Assembly (NCBI RefSeq): GCF_016773205.1
Contig: NZ_JAETWB010000001.1
Coordinates: 496,001-560,000, forward strand
DNA: 64,000 nt
DNA from: Belnapia arida
GTDB lineage: Bacteria > Pseudomonadota > Alphaproteobacteria > Acetobacterales > Acetobacteraceae
Reading direction: 5' to 3'
Each line of letters starts with the position of its first letter. Positions within the stretch are counted from its first letter, which is position 1. The notes below the pieces were generated by a model, which saw nothing but the letters and a program-made list of their open reading frames with translations, did no database searches and had not been told where the DNA came from. This document shows positions 16,730 to 26,164 of the stretch, piece after piece. Both the position numbers and the translations under genes were made by a program.

Positions 16730-18397
16730 ATGAATGCCCTGACCTACCCGCCCCACGCCCGCACCTACCGCTATGACGAGATCGACCGCGAATTCCTGCA
16801 AGAGCGGATCGCGGAGTTCCGAGGCCAGATCGAGCGCCGCCTCGCGGGCGAGCTGACCGAGGACGAGTTCAAGCCGCTCAGGCTGATGAACGGCCTCTAC
16901 CTCCAGCTCCATGCCTACATGCTCCGCGTGGCGATCCCCTACGGCCTGCTGAACAGCGCCCAGCTCCGCCAGCTCGGCCGCATCGCCCGACGCTGGGACC
17001 GCGGCTTCGGCCATTTCACCACCCGCCAGAACATCCAGTTCAACTGGACGAAGCTGGAGGACGTGCCGGCGATGCTGGAAGCGCTCGCCGAGGTGGACAT
17101 GCACGCCATCCAGACCAGCGGCAACTGCATCCGCAACACCACGACGGACGAATATGCCGGCGCCACGCCGGATGAGGTGGTGGACCCGCGCGTCTACGCC
17201 GAGATCCTCCGCCAGTGGTCCACGCTGCACCCGGAATTCACCTGGCTGCCGCGCAAGTTCAAGATCGCCATCACCGGCAGCCCCAACGACCGCGTTGCCG
17301 CCCAGGTGCACGATGTCGGCGTGCTGGCCAAGCGCAACGAGCGCGGCGAGGTCGGCTTCGAGATCCATGCTGGCGGCGGCCTCGGCCGCACCCCGATCAT
17401 CGCCCGCAAGCTGCGCGACTGGGTGCCGGAGGCCGAATTCCTCGCCTATATGGAAGCCGTGCTGCGCGTCTATAACGCCTTAGGCCAGCGCGAGAACATT
17501 TACAAGGCGCGCATCAAGATCCTTGTCCGCGACCTCGGCGACGAGTTCACGCAGATGGTCGAGCGCGAATACGAGCGCATGCCGCGCGACAGGTACCGGC
17601 TCGACCCGGAGATCGTCGCTGCCATCGGGGCGCATTTCGCACCACCCCCCTTTGCCTCGCTTGAGGACCAGGCGCTCCACGCTGATCCCGAATTCCGCCA
17701 ATGGGCCTCGGCCAGCGTCCGCGCGCACCGGCAGCCCGGCTATGCCTCCGTCACCATCTCGCTGAAGCCGATTGGCGGCATCCCTGGCGACGCCAGCGCC
17801 GACCAGATGGAGGCCGTCGCCGACCTCGCCGAGCGCCACTCCTTCGGCGAGATCCGCGTCACCCATGTGCAGAACCTCGTTCTGCCGCATGTGCGCCAGG
17901 AAGACCTGTACGCACTTTGGGGGGGCCTCCGCGCCGCAGGCCTGGCGACGCCGAATATCGGCCTGATCAGCGACATCATCGCCTGCCCGGGCATGGACTA
18001 CTGCGCACTGGCCACTGCCCGCAGCATCCCCATCGCCCAGCGCATCAGCGAGCGCTTCGCCTCGCTCGACCGCCAGCACGACATCGGCGAGTGCTTCATC
18101 AACATCTCCGGCTGCATCAATGCGTGCGGCCACCACCATGTCGCCCATATCGGCATCCTCGGCGTCGATAAGCGCGGCGAGGAGGTCTACCAGGTCACCC
18201 TCGGCGGCTCGGCGACCAACGACGCCGCGATCGGCGAGCTGATCGGGCCCGCCTTCTCCTACGACACCATCGTCGATGCGGTGGAGACCCTCATCACCAC
18301 CTACATCGCCCATCGCGTGCCGGGCGAGCGCTTCATCGATACCTACCGCCGGGTCGGCGTGACGCCTTTCAAGGACGCCCTCTATGCCCCTGCTTGA
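16730..18397 (+). CDS. cysI: assimilatory nitrite/sulfite reductase, haemoprotein (CysI-type)
   Basis: A 555-residue siroheme [4Fe-4S] reductase that carries out the six-electron reduction of sulfite to sulfide for cysteine synthesis (nitrite to ammonia in homologues). The cluster ligands are visible as Cys419 and Cys425 (CPGMDYC) and Cys462 and Cys466 (CINAC), the classic CX5C...CX3C pattern. Two ferredoxin-like half domains are present, with TTRQNIQFNW near residue 100 as the siroheme-binding region of the first half. There is no flavoprotein partner gene nearby, so a ferredoxin donor is likely. The ATG at 16730 follows the DUF2849 stop by 2 bases; the longer upstream frame is a shadow of other genes. 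The downstream DUF934 gene overlaps by 14 bases. Confidence 0.92.
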   Translation: MNALTYPPHARTYRYDEIDREFLQERIAEFRGQIERRLAGELTEDEFKPLRLMNGLYLQLHAYMLRVAIPYGLLNSAQLRQLGRIARRWDRGFGHFTTRQNIQFNWTKLEDVPAMLEALAEVDMHAIQTSGNCIRNTTTDEYAGATPDEVVDPRVYAEILRQWSTLHPEFTWLPRKFKIAITGSPNDRVAAQVHDVGVLAKRNERGEVGFEIHAGGGLGRTPIIARKLRDWVPEAEFLAYMEAVLRVYNALGQRENIYKARIKILVRDLGDEFTQMVEREYERMPRDRYRLDPEIVAAIGAHFAPPPFASLEDQALHADPEFRQWASASVRAHRQPGYASVTISLKPIGGIPGDASADQMEAVADLAERHSFGEIRVTHVQNLVLPHVRQEDLYALWGGLRAAGLATPNIGLISDIIACPGMDYCALATARSIPIAQRISERFASLDRQHDIGECFINISGCINACGHHHVAHIGILGVDKRGEEVYQVTLGGSATNDAAIGELIGPAFSYDTIVDAVETLITTYIAHRVPGERFIDTYRRVGVTPFKDALYAPA

Positions 18398-18881
18398 GGA
18401 TGGCCGCCTGCGGCCCGACGACTGGACCAGCATCGAGGACGACGCCCCGCTCCCCGACGGCCCGGCGATCATCAGCCTCGACCGCCTGCGGGCCGAGGCC
18501 GCGGCGCTTGCCGGCCGCAACGCGCCGCTCGGCGTCGCCGTCGCGCCCGAGACGCAGCCGGAGGAGATCGCCCCCTTCCTCGACCGCCTGGCCCTCGTCG
18601 CGGTGCGCATGCCGAAGCCGAAGGACGGCCGCGCCTTCACCCAGGCCCGGAGCCTGCGTGAGCACCACGGCTTCACTGGTGAGATCCGCGCGACCGGCCA
18701 CATCATCCCCGACCACTACGCCATGCTGCTTCGTTGCGGTGTGACCACTGTCGAGGTCCCCGAGGGCACCGACCCCGCCACCTGGACTCGTTCGCGTGAT
18801 GCCATCCGCGTCGGCTACCAGGCCGCGCAAGGCGCCGACCGTCCGCTCTCGCTGCTCCGCCGTAAACTGGAACTCGCATGA
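18384..18881 (+). CDS. DUF934 family protein of the sulfite reductase operon
   Basis: A 165-residue DUF934 protein, the usual third partner of DUF2849 and CysI in alphaproteobacterial sulfite reduction operons. Recognisable blocks are LGVAVAPETQPEEIAPFLDRL, FTQARSLREHHGFTGEIRATG and HYAMLLRCGVTTVEV. Its biochemical role is not known. It overlaps cysI by 14 bases and the following Bug-receptor gene by 4 bases (ATGA). The PAPS/APS reductase gene cysH, often placed between cysI and DUF934 in related bacteria, is missing here. Confidence 0.88.
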   Translation: MPLLEDGRLRPDDWTSIEDDAPLPDGPAIISLDRLRAEAAALAGRNAPLGVAVAPETQPEEIAPFLDRLALVAVRMPKPKDGRAFTQARSLREHHGFTGEIRATGHIIPDHYAMLLRCGVTTVEVPEGTDPATWTRSRDAIRVGYQAAQGADRPLSLLRRKLELA

Positions 18882-19837
18882 TGCGCCGCCGTAGTCTCCT
18901 CGCCCTCGCCGCCGCGAGCCTTGCCACGCCTGCCTTCGCCCAGGCCTGGCCCGCCGAGCGCAGCATCCGCATCATCGTCCCGGTCGCTGCCGGCGGCAGC
19001 CAGGACATTGTCGCCCGCCTGCTCGCCCGGCACCTGACCGATGTGCTCGGCCAGAACGTCGTGGTGGAGAACCTGCCTGGCGCCGGCAGCAATATCGGGT
19101 ACGAGGCAGCTTCCCGCGCAAAGCCGGACGGCTACATGCTGCTCGCCGGCTCCGACAGCCTCTCCATCAACCGCACGCTTTTCCCCGGCCTCAGCTTCGA
19201 CCCGGTGGAGGGCTTCGCACCCGTCGCCCGCGCCGTCCGCGTGCCGCAGATCCTCGTCGTTCGCGCCGACAGCAGCGCGCAGACGCTGGAGGATTTCCTG
19301 GCCGCCACCCGCCGTGGGCCGCTCGCCGTCGGCACGCCGGGCAATGGCAGCCTCGCCCATCTGCTCGGCGAGCAGATTCAGGCGGCCGCCGAGGTGCGCT
19401 GGACGCATGTGCCCTATCGCGGCGGGGCGCTCGCGGTGAACGACCTGCTCGGCGGCAGCCTGCAGGGCGTCATCATCAATATCGGCGCGGTCACCGACCA
19501 TGTCCGCGTCGGCCGCATGCGCGGCCTCTTCGTCTCGAGCGGCGAGCGCACCAAGGGCCTGCCCGAGGTCCCGACGCTGGCTGAGGCCGGCATGACCGGT
19601 GCCGAGGCGGTCGGCTGGCATGGCATTGTCGCGCCGCGCGGCACGGACCCTGCGATCGTTTCCCGCCTCAACGGCGCCATCGGCCAGGTCCTGGCGAAGC
19701 CCGAGGTCGCCGAGCGCCTCGCCGCCCTTGGCCTGGAGCCGGTGAAGGAGAGCCCCGAGGCCCTCGGCGCCCTCATCCGCGCCGATGCCGAGCGCTGGGC
19801 CGGGACCATCCGCCGCGCCCGCATCCAACCGGACTAG
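18878..19837 (+). CDS. Bug-family tripartite tricarboxylate transporter receptor
   Basis: A 319-residue periplasmic binding protein of the Bug/TctC family. The N-terminus MMRRRSLLALAAASLATPAFAQ is a signal peptide, with RRRS suggesting Tat-like charge but no full twin-arginine consensus. Family motifs are WPAERSIRIIVPVAAGGSQD at the start of the mature protein, ENLPGAGSNIGYE, AKPDGYMLL and a C-terminal YR-type lid region. Such receptors usually feed a TctAB transporter, which is not in the window. It is translationally coupled to DUF934 by an ATGA overlap, so it is expressed with sulfite reductase. A sulfur-containing organic acid as ligand would fit but is inference. Confidence 0.88.
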   Translation: MMRRRSLLALAAASLATPAFAQAWPAERSIRIIVPVAAGGSQDIVARLLARHLTDVLGQNVVVENLPGAGSNIGYEAASRAKPDGYMLLAGSDSLSINRTLFPGLSFDPVEGFAPVARAVRVPQILVVRADSSAQTLEDFLAATRRGPLAVGTPGNGSLAHLLGEQIQAAAEVRWTHVPYRGGALAVNDLLGGSLQGVIINIGAVTDHVRVGRMRGLFVSSGERTKGLPEVPTLAEAGMTGAEAVGWHGIVAPRGTDPAIVSRLNGAIGQVLAKPEVAERLAALGLEPVKESPEALGALIRADAERWAGTIRRARIQPD

Positions 19838-19885
19838 CATCGCCGGGCGGCGGTGCTAGGCTCCCTCGGAAAGAACCGAGGGAGC

Positions 19886-21016
19886 ATGTCCATGGCCTTC
19901 CCGCTGCCCGAATCAAATCCGGAGGCGCTGAACCTCGATCCGCGCCCGCTGGCCCGCCTTTGCGCCATCATCGAGCGTCATATCGCCGAGGGGCACCACC
20001 CCGGTGCGCAGGTGGCGGTGGCGCGTCATGGCAAGCTCGCCCTGTTCCGCCATTTCGGCGAGGCACGGCTCGGCACGGCAGCGACGGCCGATACCCTCTT
20101 CCTGATGTATTCGAACACCAAGGTCGTCACCGCCTCGGCGCTCTGGCTGCTGGCGGAAGAGGGGCTGCTTCGCTTCTCAGACCCCGTGGCGCAGCACGTT
20201 CCGGAATTCGCGGCGCATGGCAAGGACGGCATCACCATACTGCAATTGCTGACGCATCAGGGCGGATTTCCCTCCGCCATGGTGCCGTCGGAGTGCTGGT
20301 CCGACCATGCCCGGCTGCGCCAGGCGGTCAGCGACTTCACCCTGGAATGGACCCCCGGCAGCCGCGTCCAGTATCATCCGACCGCCGCCCATTGGGTGGC
20401 CGCGGTGCTGGTCGAGGCGATCACCGGGCAGGATTTCCGCAGCGTCATCCGCGAGCGCATCCTCATGCCGCTCGGGCTCGAGCGCGAGGTCGTCATCGGC
20501 ATGGGTGAGGCCGACCTGCCCCGCGCCGCCGAGATCTACGACCCGAAGCAGGACGGCGCCTTCGTCCCCCGTGCGGCAGAGAACACCGCCGCCCACCACG
20601 CGGCCGGCATCCCGGGCGGTGGCGGCTACGGCACGGCGCACGGCATGGCCGCCTTCTACCAGACGCTTGCCCATGGCGGCATGCTGGGCGGCACCCGGCT
20701 CTTCTCGCCGCGCATGATCGAGTTCGTGACGCGCAACTTCACCGGCGACCGCATCGACGACTACATGGGTATCCCGATGCATCGCGGCCTCGGCCCGCAT
20801 TCGCGCGGTGAGACGCCGGTGGCGCGCGGCCTCGGCACCATCGGCCATCCCCGCACCTTCGGCCATGGCGGCGTCGGCAGTTCCTATTGCTGGGCAGACC
20901 CGACGAGCGGCGTCTCCTTCGCCTTCTTCTCGAATTGCCGCCAGACCGAGGCCTTCCACAACCAGCGTATGGACGTGCTCAGCAGCCTTGCTCACGCCGC
21001 GATCCTGCCGGATTAG
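19886..21016 (+). CDS. serine hydrolase of the beta-lactamase/EstB family
   Basis: A 376-residue class C beta-lactamase-like serine hydrolase (esterase or transacylase). The nucleophile motif SNTK (S-x-x-K) lies near residue 82 in LMYSNTKVVTAS, the Tyr motif is in RVQYHPTAAHW near residue 168, and the third motif is the FGHGGVGSS segment near residue 330. There is no signal peptide in the chosen start, so it is probably cytoplasmic. The ATG at 19886 was chosen because GAGGGAG precedes it by a few bases; the GTG at 19853 lacks such a site. It sits alone on the plus strand, 48 bases after the Bug gene. Confidence 0.82.
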   Translation: MSMAFPLPESNPEALNLDPRPLARLCAIIERHIAEGHHPGAQVAVARHGKLALFRHFGEARLGTAATADTLFLMYSNTKVVTASALWLLAEEGLLRFSDPVAQHVPEFAAHGKDGITILQLLTHQGGFPSAMVPSECWSDHARLRQAVSDFTLEWTPGSRVQYHPTAAHWVAAVLVEAITGQDFRSVIRERILMPLGLEREVVIGMGEADLPRAAEIYDPKQDGAFVPRAAENTAAHHAAGIPGGGGYGTAHGMAAFYQTLAHGGMLGGTRLFSPRMIEFVTRNFTGDRIDDYMGIPMHRGLGPHSRGETPVARGLGTIGHPRTFGHGGVGSSYCWADPTSGVSFAFFSNCRQTEAFHNQRMDVLSSLAHAAILPD

Positions 21017-21089
21017 GCCCGATGGGTTGAGGTGGAATTTCGAAGGCGCAGATCGGGCAACAAGCCGGGCCATGGTCGCAGATCATGGT

Positions 21090-21584
21090 CTAGCGGCCCG
21101 TTTCACGGAAAGAGAGCGACATCGTCGTCACCGCCGCCTCGAAGCAGGGCTTCATCGCGCGCGGGAACTCGACCCAGAGCGTGCCGATGAATCCTCCATC
21201 CGTCGAGACCAGGCTGCGCCGGTAGAAGATCCGGCCGGCCATGAAGCCGGAGAGCACGAACCAGCTCCCCTTTGTCCGGCTGTAGGTGATCTCGCCGCCA
21301 CTGTTTCCGGTGATGTCCTGTCTCGCCTCGGCCATCACCGCGGCGAGGCCCTGCCGCAGCCCGTTCGGGATCGCCGTCACCGCAGCGCTGCCCTGTCCGT
21401 CGCGGCTGGCGAAGCGGACCGTATCGCTTGTCGTTTCGACGGGCGCGAAGCTGGATGGATAGCGCATCCCAAGGCCAAGGCCACGCCAGTCCATCACCGG
21501 CGCCATCACCGGCACCGTGCAATGGACCTCCTGCGCCAACGCCATGGGCGCGGCGAGGAGGAGCGCCAGCACCAGCGCCCGCAT
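21090..21584 (-). CDS. secreted protein of unknown function
   Basis: A 164-residue protein with a standard signal peptide (MRALVLALLLAAPMALAQE, cleavage after LAQ or ALA). The mature domain is beta-rich, with two cysteines (VHCTV and KPCFE) that could form a disulfide. I do not recognise the family. It resembles the small periplasmic proteins of PsbP/DUF-type fold in its alternation of strands, but no motif supports a name. It is last in a minus-strand row after a GNAT gene, 5 bases apart. Confidence 0.65.
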   Translation of the reverse strand: MRALVLALLLAAPMALAQEVHCTVPVMAPVMDWRGLGLGMRYPSSFAPVETTSDTVRFASRDGQGSAAVTAIPNGLRQGLAAVMAEARQDITGNSGGEITYSRTKGSWFVLSGFMAGRIFYRRSLVSTDGGFIGTLWVEFPRAMKPCFEAAVTTMSLSFRETGR

Positions 21585-21589
21585 TCCGA

Positions 21590-21868
21590 TCAGCCGCCGG
21601 CGACCATGTCCCCGTATTCGGAGTGCCGCTCTATGTAGCGGGCGACGAAGCTGCAGGTCGGCAGAACTGTCGCACCTTCCGCCCGCAACTGCTCCAGCGT
21701 GCCGCGCACCAGCGCCGAGCCCACGCCCTTGCCTTCCAACGCCTGCGGCACCTCGGTATGAATCAGTTCAACCCGATTGCCGTCACGGCGGTAGGCGATG
21801 AAGGCGACCTCACCTCCTGCCGCCAGCTCGAAGTGCTGCGATGCAGCGTTGTCGCTGACCTGGCTCAT
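21590..21868 (-). CDS. small GNAT-type N-acetyltransferase (YjdJ-like)
   Basis: A 92-residue single-domain acetyltransferase of the short COG2388 type. The acetyl-CoA site is ALEGKGVGSALVRGTLEQLR, and the conserved end is PTCSFVARYIERHSEY, typical of this group. Substrates of the group are unknown. Its ATG overlaps the stop of the upstream small ORF by 4 bases, and the next gene starts 5 bases after its stop, so all three are one transcript. Confidence 0.85.
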   Translation of the reverse strand: MSQVSDNAASQHFELAAGGEVAFIAYRRDGNRVELIHTEVPQALEGKGVGSALVRGTLEQLRAEGATVLPTCSFVARYIERHSEYGDMVAGG

Positions 21869-22119
21869 GCCTCGTCAATCTCCAGACGTCGTGCGCGTTC
21901 ACTACGGCCGATGACCTCGGCATTCGCCGCATCGACTGCACGCTCACCATCAGCCTGGCGCCGGAGCGTCCTAGGCGCCAATGCTTCTTCCAGCTCGACG
22001 GCCACGACGCGCAGGCGGGCGGCAACCCGCCCTGGTACGCCGTCGCGCTCGGCCGGGGCCAGCACGGGCCGCAACCCATCGAGCATCGTCGTCAGATGAT
22101 GGTGAAGTAAGCGGTCCAT
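21865..22119 (-). CDS. 84-residue hypothetical protein upstream of the GNAT gene
   Basis: An Arg/Glu/Ala-rich, probably helical small protein starting MDRLLHHHLTTMLDGL. I do not recognise it. Two points support translation: an AAGGGGA ribosome site just upstream of ATG 22119, and the 4-base overlap of its stop with the GNAT start. The frame stays open further upstream to 22218, but that extension has no ribosome site and is Gly/Arg-rich like non-coding DNA. Confidence 0.5.
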   Translation of the reverse strand: MDRLLHHHLTTMLDGLRPVLAPAERDGVPGRVAARLRVVAVELEEALAPRTLRRQADGERAVDAANAEVIGRSERARRLEIDEA

Positions 22120-22219
22120 GCCGCCATCCCCTTGCTGCCTGCCCCGGCCAAACGCGCGAGGGCCGCCGGGGATCGATATGCGGGCGGCCGGATCACCCAG
22201 GATCCTGCCGCCCGACATG

Positions 22220-22654
22220 TCATCGCCGAGCGATGAAGCCGACCACCGCCGCGGTCAACGCCGCGCCGATCAGGCCCTTCTTCGCATTCCGGCTGCGCAG
22301 CAGCGGCGCCAGAACCATTGCGCGGGAAGCGGTATCGCCCACCTGACGCAGCGCGTCATCGCGCACTCGCTGCGCCTCGACCTGGATCGGGTCCTCAGCA
22401 TGCCTCGCGGCCAACCAGCCGAACAACGCGGCCACGACCAGGTCCACCCCGGCGATGATCAGCGCCGCCGCCGTCCCGCTGCGCCCCTCGGCCAGCCAGA
22501 TCAGCGCCGCTACATGCAGCATGACCAGCAGCATCAGCCCGAAGACCGCCGCCGCCGCCCCGAGTGCCGCCTGGATGGCGACACCCCGGCCGGTGCGTTT
22601 CCATCGCAGCGTCTCGGCCTGCGCCGCGACGCGCAGAAGGCTGATCAGGCGCAT
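22220..22654 (-). CDS. YqjE/phage-holin-like membrane protein
   Basis: A 144-residue protein with two adjacent membrane helices (residues 27-52 and 60-82), a cytoplasmic Arg-rich linker and a third weak hydrophobic segment at the C-terminus (KKGLIGAALTAAVVGFIARR). The shape matches the YqjE/DUF1469 holin-superfamily proteins that sit beside YqjD. These are stress-related inner-membrane proteins, not true holins. It follows the YqjD-like gene by 6 bases on the same strand. Function is inferred from the pair only. Confidence 0.65.
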   Translation of the reverse strand: MRLISLLRVAAQAETLRWKRTGRGVAIQAALGAAAAVFGLMLLVMLHVAALIWLAEGRSGTAAALIIAGVDLVVAALFGWLAARHAEDPIQVEAQRVRDDALRQVGDTASRAMVLAPLLRSRNAKKGLIGAALTAAVVGFIARR

Positions 22655-22660
22655 GGCCGC

Positions 22661-23008
22661 TTAGTGCCGGTCGCGCGGATAGACGTAGGTATTGCCGCCC
22701 ATCAGTCGGCCGACCAGGTAGCCGCCAAGGGCCGCGATGCCGATCGCCATCAGGGGCTTCTCGCGCACGGTTTCGGAGAGCGCATCGGCCCGCTCCTCGA
22801 CCGCTTCGCGGGCGCGGTTGGCGTAGTCGGAAACCTGGTCGGCCGCGCCGGCCAGGGCAGGGGTGACGCGCTCCTGCATCAGCCGCTCGACCTGGGCGCG
22901 CAGCTTCGCCAGCTCTTCCTGGGCATCGGTCGCAACGCGGTCGGTCGAAGCCGCAGCCTGGTCCTTGAGGCGGCGGGCGTCGTTGGAAAGGTCGTTGGCA
23001 GCCGACAT
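22661..23008 (-). CDS. YqjD/ElaB-like (DUF883) membrane-anchored protein
   Basis: A 115-residue protein with a long amphipathic helical N-terminal part (residues 1-85, regularly spaced Ala, Glu, Arg) and a single C-terminal membrane helix (MAIGIAALGGYLVGRLMGG) preceded by VREKPL, the signature of the ElaB/YqjD/YgaM family. In E. coli these proteins anchor ribosomes at the inner membrane in stationary phase. A good AAGGAG site precedes the ATG (AGGAGCAAT on the coding strand). It is the first gene of a minus-strand row with the YqjE-like gene. Confidence 0.8.
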   Translation of the reverse strand: MSAANDLSNDARRLKDQAAASTDRVATDAQEELAKLRAQVERLMQERVTPALAGAADQVSDYANRAREAVEERADALSETVREKPLMAIGIAALGGYLVGRLMGGNTYVYPRDRH

Positions 23009-23136
23009 GTCATTGCTCCTTGCGAGGTGGAAACTTGCCGCTGCAACGCGGCCTGGCGCCCGATGGTTCCAACCCCGGTGCGCGTTGACACCCCCGCATC
23101 GGGCGGCGATGCCTGCGGCTTGGAAAGGTGGGAATC

Positions 23137-24207
23137 ATGGACGCGCCGCTGCTGCGCCTGAACGGGATAATGAGGAGGGCGGCGGGTCTCGAGGAGATCA
23201 GCCTCAACCTCGCCCGCGGCGAAACCCTGGCCCTGCTCGCCCCGCCCGGCAGCGGCAAGACCGCGCTGCTTCGCCTCGTCGCCGGCATCGACCGGCCCGA
23301 TGCAGGGCAGCTGCTGCTCGACGGCCGCGACCTTGTCCCGCTCGCACCCTCGCAGCGCCCGCTCACCCTTTTCGACCCGGTGATGCCGGCGAATCGCACG
23401 GTGCAGGAGGCGATCGCTCAGCTCCTTCCCGGCTACGGCATCCCCGCCCGCGACAGGCCCGCCCGCATTGCCCGCGCGCTGACCGCGCTTGGCCTCGACG
23501 GCTTCGAGGGTCGCCGAATCGCCGGCCTCGGGCCGCTGCCGCGCCTCCGTGCCGCCTTTGCCCGGGCTCTCGCCCCGGAGCAGCCATTGCTGCTGCTCGA
23601 CGACCCGCTCGCCGGCCTCGACCCGGCAGCCCGCCGCGCCTTCGCCTTCGAATTGCGCCGACTGGCCCGGCGCCTCGGCCTCACCCTGCTGCTGGCAACC
23701 CGTGAGGGGGAGGAGGCGATGGCGCTGGCCGACCGCATCGCCGTCCTCGACGGGGGGCGCATTGCCCAGTGCGACCGGCCACGCGCCCTTTACGAGGAAC
23801 CCGCCACCGCCCTCATCGCCGGCCTGCTCGGCGAGAACAACCGCCTCCCCGGCACCGTCGCGTGGCGGGAGGAGGCGGAGTGCGGCATCCGCCTCGATTG
23901 CGGCCCGCTGGTCGAGGCCCGCATCGCCGATGCCGGGGGGCCGGGGAGCCGCTGCATCGTCGCCATCCGCCCGGACCGCGTCGCCGTCGCCGCCTTGCCG
24001 GCGGAGGAGATGGGCGAGGGTGCGCTCCCCGCGGCGTTGCGCGACAGCGTGTTCCTCGGCGACCATGTCCGCCTGCTGATGGAGCTGGGGGAAGGCGGGA
24101 TGCTCGTCGCCCGCCGCCCGCCCGGTGCCCGCCTGCCGGTCCCGGGCGGCCCGGCTTCCGTCGCCTGGGACCCCTATGCCGCCTTCGCCTATCGCGCGCT
24201 GCGCTGA
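23137..24207 (+). CDS. PotA/PotG-like ABC ATPase with degenerate catalytic motifs
   Basis: A 356-residue protein with the fold and C-terminal TOBE-like part of polyamine/thiamine importer ATPases (QCDRPRALYEEPATALIAGLLG). Walker A is intact (PPGSGKT, residues 36-42). Four other key positions deviate: the Q-loop Gln is Asp80 (LTLFDP), the LSGGQ signature is replaced by AGLGPLPR at 129-136, the catalytic Glu after Walker B is Asp156 (LLLLDDP), and the switch His is Arg189 (LATREGEEA). Hydrolysis is therefore unlikely. No permease or binding protein is adjacent. The ATG at 23137 follows AAAGGTGGG; the GTG at 23128 is an alternative. A regulatory ATP-binding role or a decaying duplicate are the main options. 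Confidence 0.8.
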   Translation: MDAPLLRLNGIMRRAAGLEEISLNLARGETLALLAPPGSGKTALLRLVAGIDRPDAGQLLLDGRDLVPLAPSQRPLTLFDPVMPANRTVQEAIAQLLPGYGIPARDRPARIARALTALGLDGFEGRRIAGLGPLPRLRAAFARALAPEQPLLLLDDPLAGLDPAARRAFAFELRRLARRLGLTLLLATREGEEAMALADRIAVLDGGRIAQCDRPRALYEEPATALIAGLLGENNRLPGTVAWREEAECGIRLDCGPLVEARIADAGGPGSRCIVAIRPDRVAVAALPAEEMGEGALPAALRDSVFLGDHVRLLMELGEGGMLVARRPPGARLPVPGGPASVAWDPYAAFAYRALR

Positions 24208-24271
24208 AACGCCCTTGGTTCCGGGCTCCGCCGCCCCATCTGCTCGGCGCAACAATCCGGGGAGAACGCCC

Positions 24272-24994
<723 letters not shown>

Positions 24995-25057
24995 CGGGAA
25001 CCGGGGCAGGGGAGGGCGGTTCACCCCGCACTCCCCCCACCAATTCCGAGGTCCCCC

Positions 25058-26164
25058 ATGCCGCAGCTCCGGCTGAAGCCGCTCAACCAGCAGACCATCG
25101 TCATCACCGGCGCCAGTTCCGGCATCGGCCTCGCCACCGCGCGGCTCGCCGCGCAATCAGGCGCGCGCGTCTTCCTCATCTCGCGCAACGGCGAGGCATT
25201 GGAGAAGATCGTGCAGGAGTTGCGCAACCAGGGCGCCCGCGCCGACCATGCCGTTGCCGATGTCGGCAAGTTGGAGGAGCTGGAAGCCGCCGCCCGCAAG
25301 GTGCAGGAGGCCTTCGGCGGCTTCGACTCCTGGGTGAACGATGCCGGCACGTCGATCTATGGCGAGATCGAGAAGGTTCCGCTGGCCGACCACCACCGCC
25401 TGTTCGAGACCAACTACTGGGGCGTCGTGCATGGCAGCACCATCGCCGCCAAGGCACTCCGGCAACGCAGCGGCGGCGCCATCATCAATATCGGCAGCGT
25501 GCTGTCGGACCGGGCGATGATGCTGCAGGGCCCCTATTCCGCCACCAAGCATGCCGTCCGCGCCTTCACCGACGCGCTCCGGATGGAGCTGGAACGCGAC
25601 GGCGCGCCGATCAGCGTCACGCTCATCAAGCCCTCCGGCATCGAGACCGGCTTCCAGGATCACGCGCGCAACTACCTGCCGAGCGAAGGCGTCCGCGTGC
25701 CGCCGCCGGCCTATGACCCGAAGCTCGTCGCCCGCGCCATCCTCCATGCCTGCGCCCACAAGCGGCGGGAGCTGGTGGTCGGGTTCGGCGGCCATGCCAT
25801 CGCGCTGCTGGGTGCCTTCTTCCCACGCACCACAGACCTGGTGATGGAAGCCGTCGGTTATCCCGCGCAGGTCAGCGACAAGCGCCCGAAGGCCAGCCGC
25901 GCCGACAACCTCTACCAGCCGCGCGAGGATGGCACCGAGAAGAGCCTGACCCGCCCTGTTGCCCCGGTGCGCAAGACCAGCCTCTTCCTCGAGGCTCAGC
26001 TCCATCCGGCGATGACGGCGGCGGCGCTGGCAGGGCTCGGCGCCCTCCTCATCGGGGTCGGCGCGGCGCGGCGGATGGGCGGTGGGCGCGTCCTCGTCCC
26101 CGGCCAGCGCCCGATGCGCCGCCTCGCCCGCGAGGCCCAGCGTCGCGTCGGCGGCTTCTTCTGA
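25058..26164 (+). CDS. short-chain dehydrogenase with C-terminal membrane segment
   Basis: A 368-residue classical SDR. The cofactor motif TGASSGIG lies at residues 18-25, catalytic Ser in INIGSVLSD near 150, and YSATKHA near 164. It resembles the membrane-associated SDRs that act on lipid or steroid-like substrates. After the Rossmann domain (to about 270) there is a tail containing one membrane helix (HPAMTAAALAGLGALLIGVGAA, about 320-342) and a basic C-terminus. The substrate is unknown. Its TGA overlaps the ATG of the next SDR gene by one base, so the two are coupled. Confidence 0.85.
   Translation: MPQLRLKPLNQQTIVITGASSGIGLATARLAAQSGARVFLISRNGEALEKIVQELRNQGARADHAVADVGKLEELEAAARKVQEAFGGFDSWVNDAGTSIYGEIEKVPLADHHRLFETNYWGVVHGSTIAAKALRQRSGGAIINIGSVLSDRAMMLQGPYSATKHAVRAFTDALRMELERDGAPISVTLIKPSGIETGFQDHARNYLPSEGVRVPPPAYDPKLVARAILHACAHKRRELVVGFGGHAIALLGAFFPRTTDLVMEAVGYPAQVSDKRPKASRADNLYQPREDGTEKSLTRPVAPVRKTSLFLEAQLHPAMTAAALAGLGALLIGVGAARRMGGGRVLVPGQRPMRRLAREAQRRVGGFF

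Noticed and set aside
23128-23136. GTG at 23128 as start of the degenerate ABC ATPase
   Set aside because: It lies within the AAAGGTGGG ribosome-site region that serves ATG 23137.
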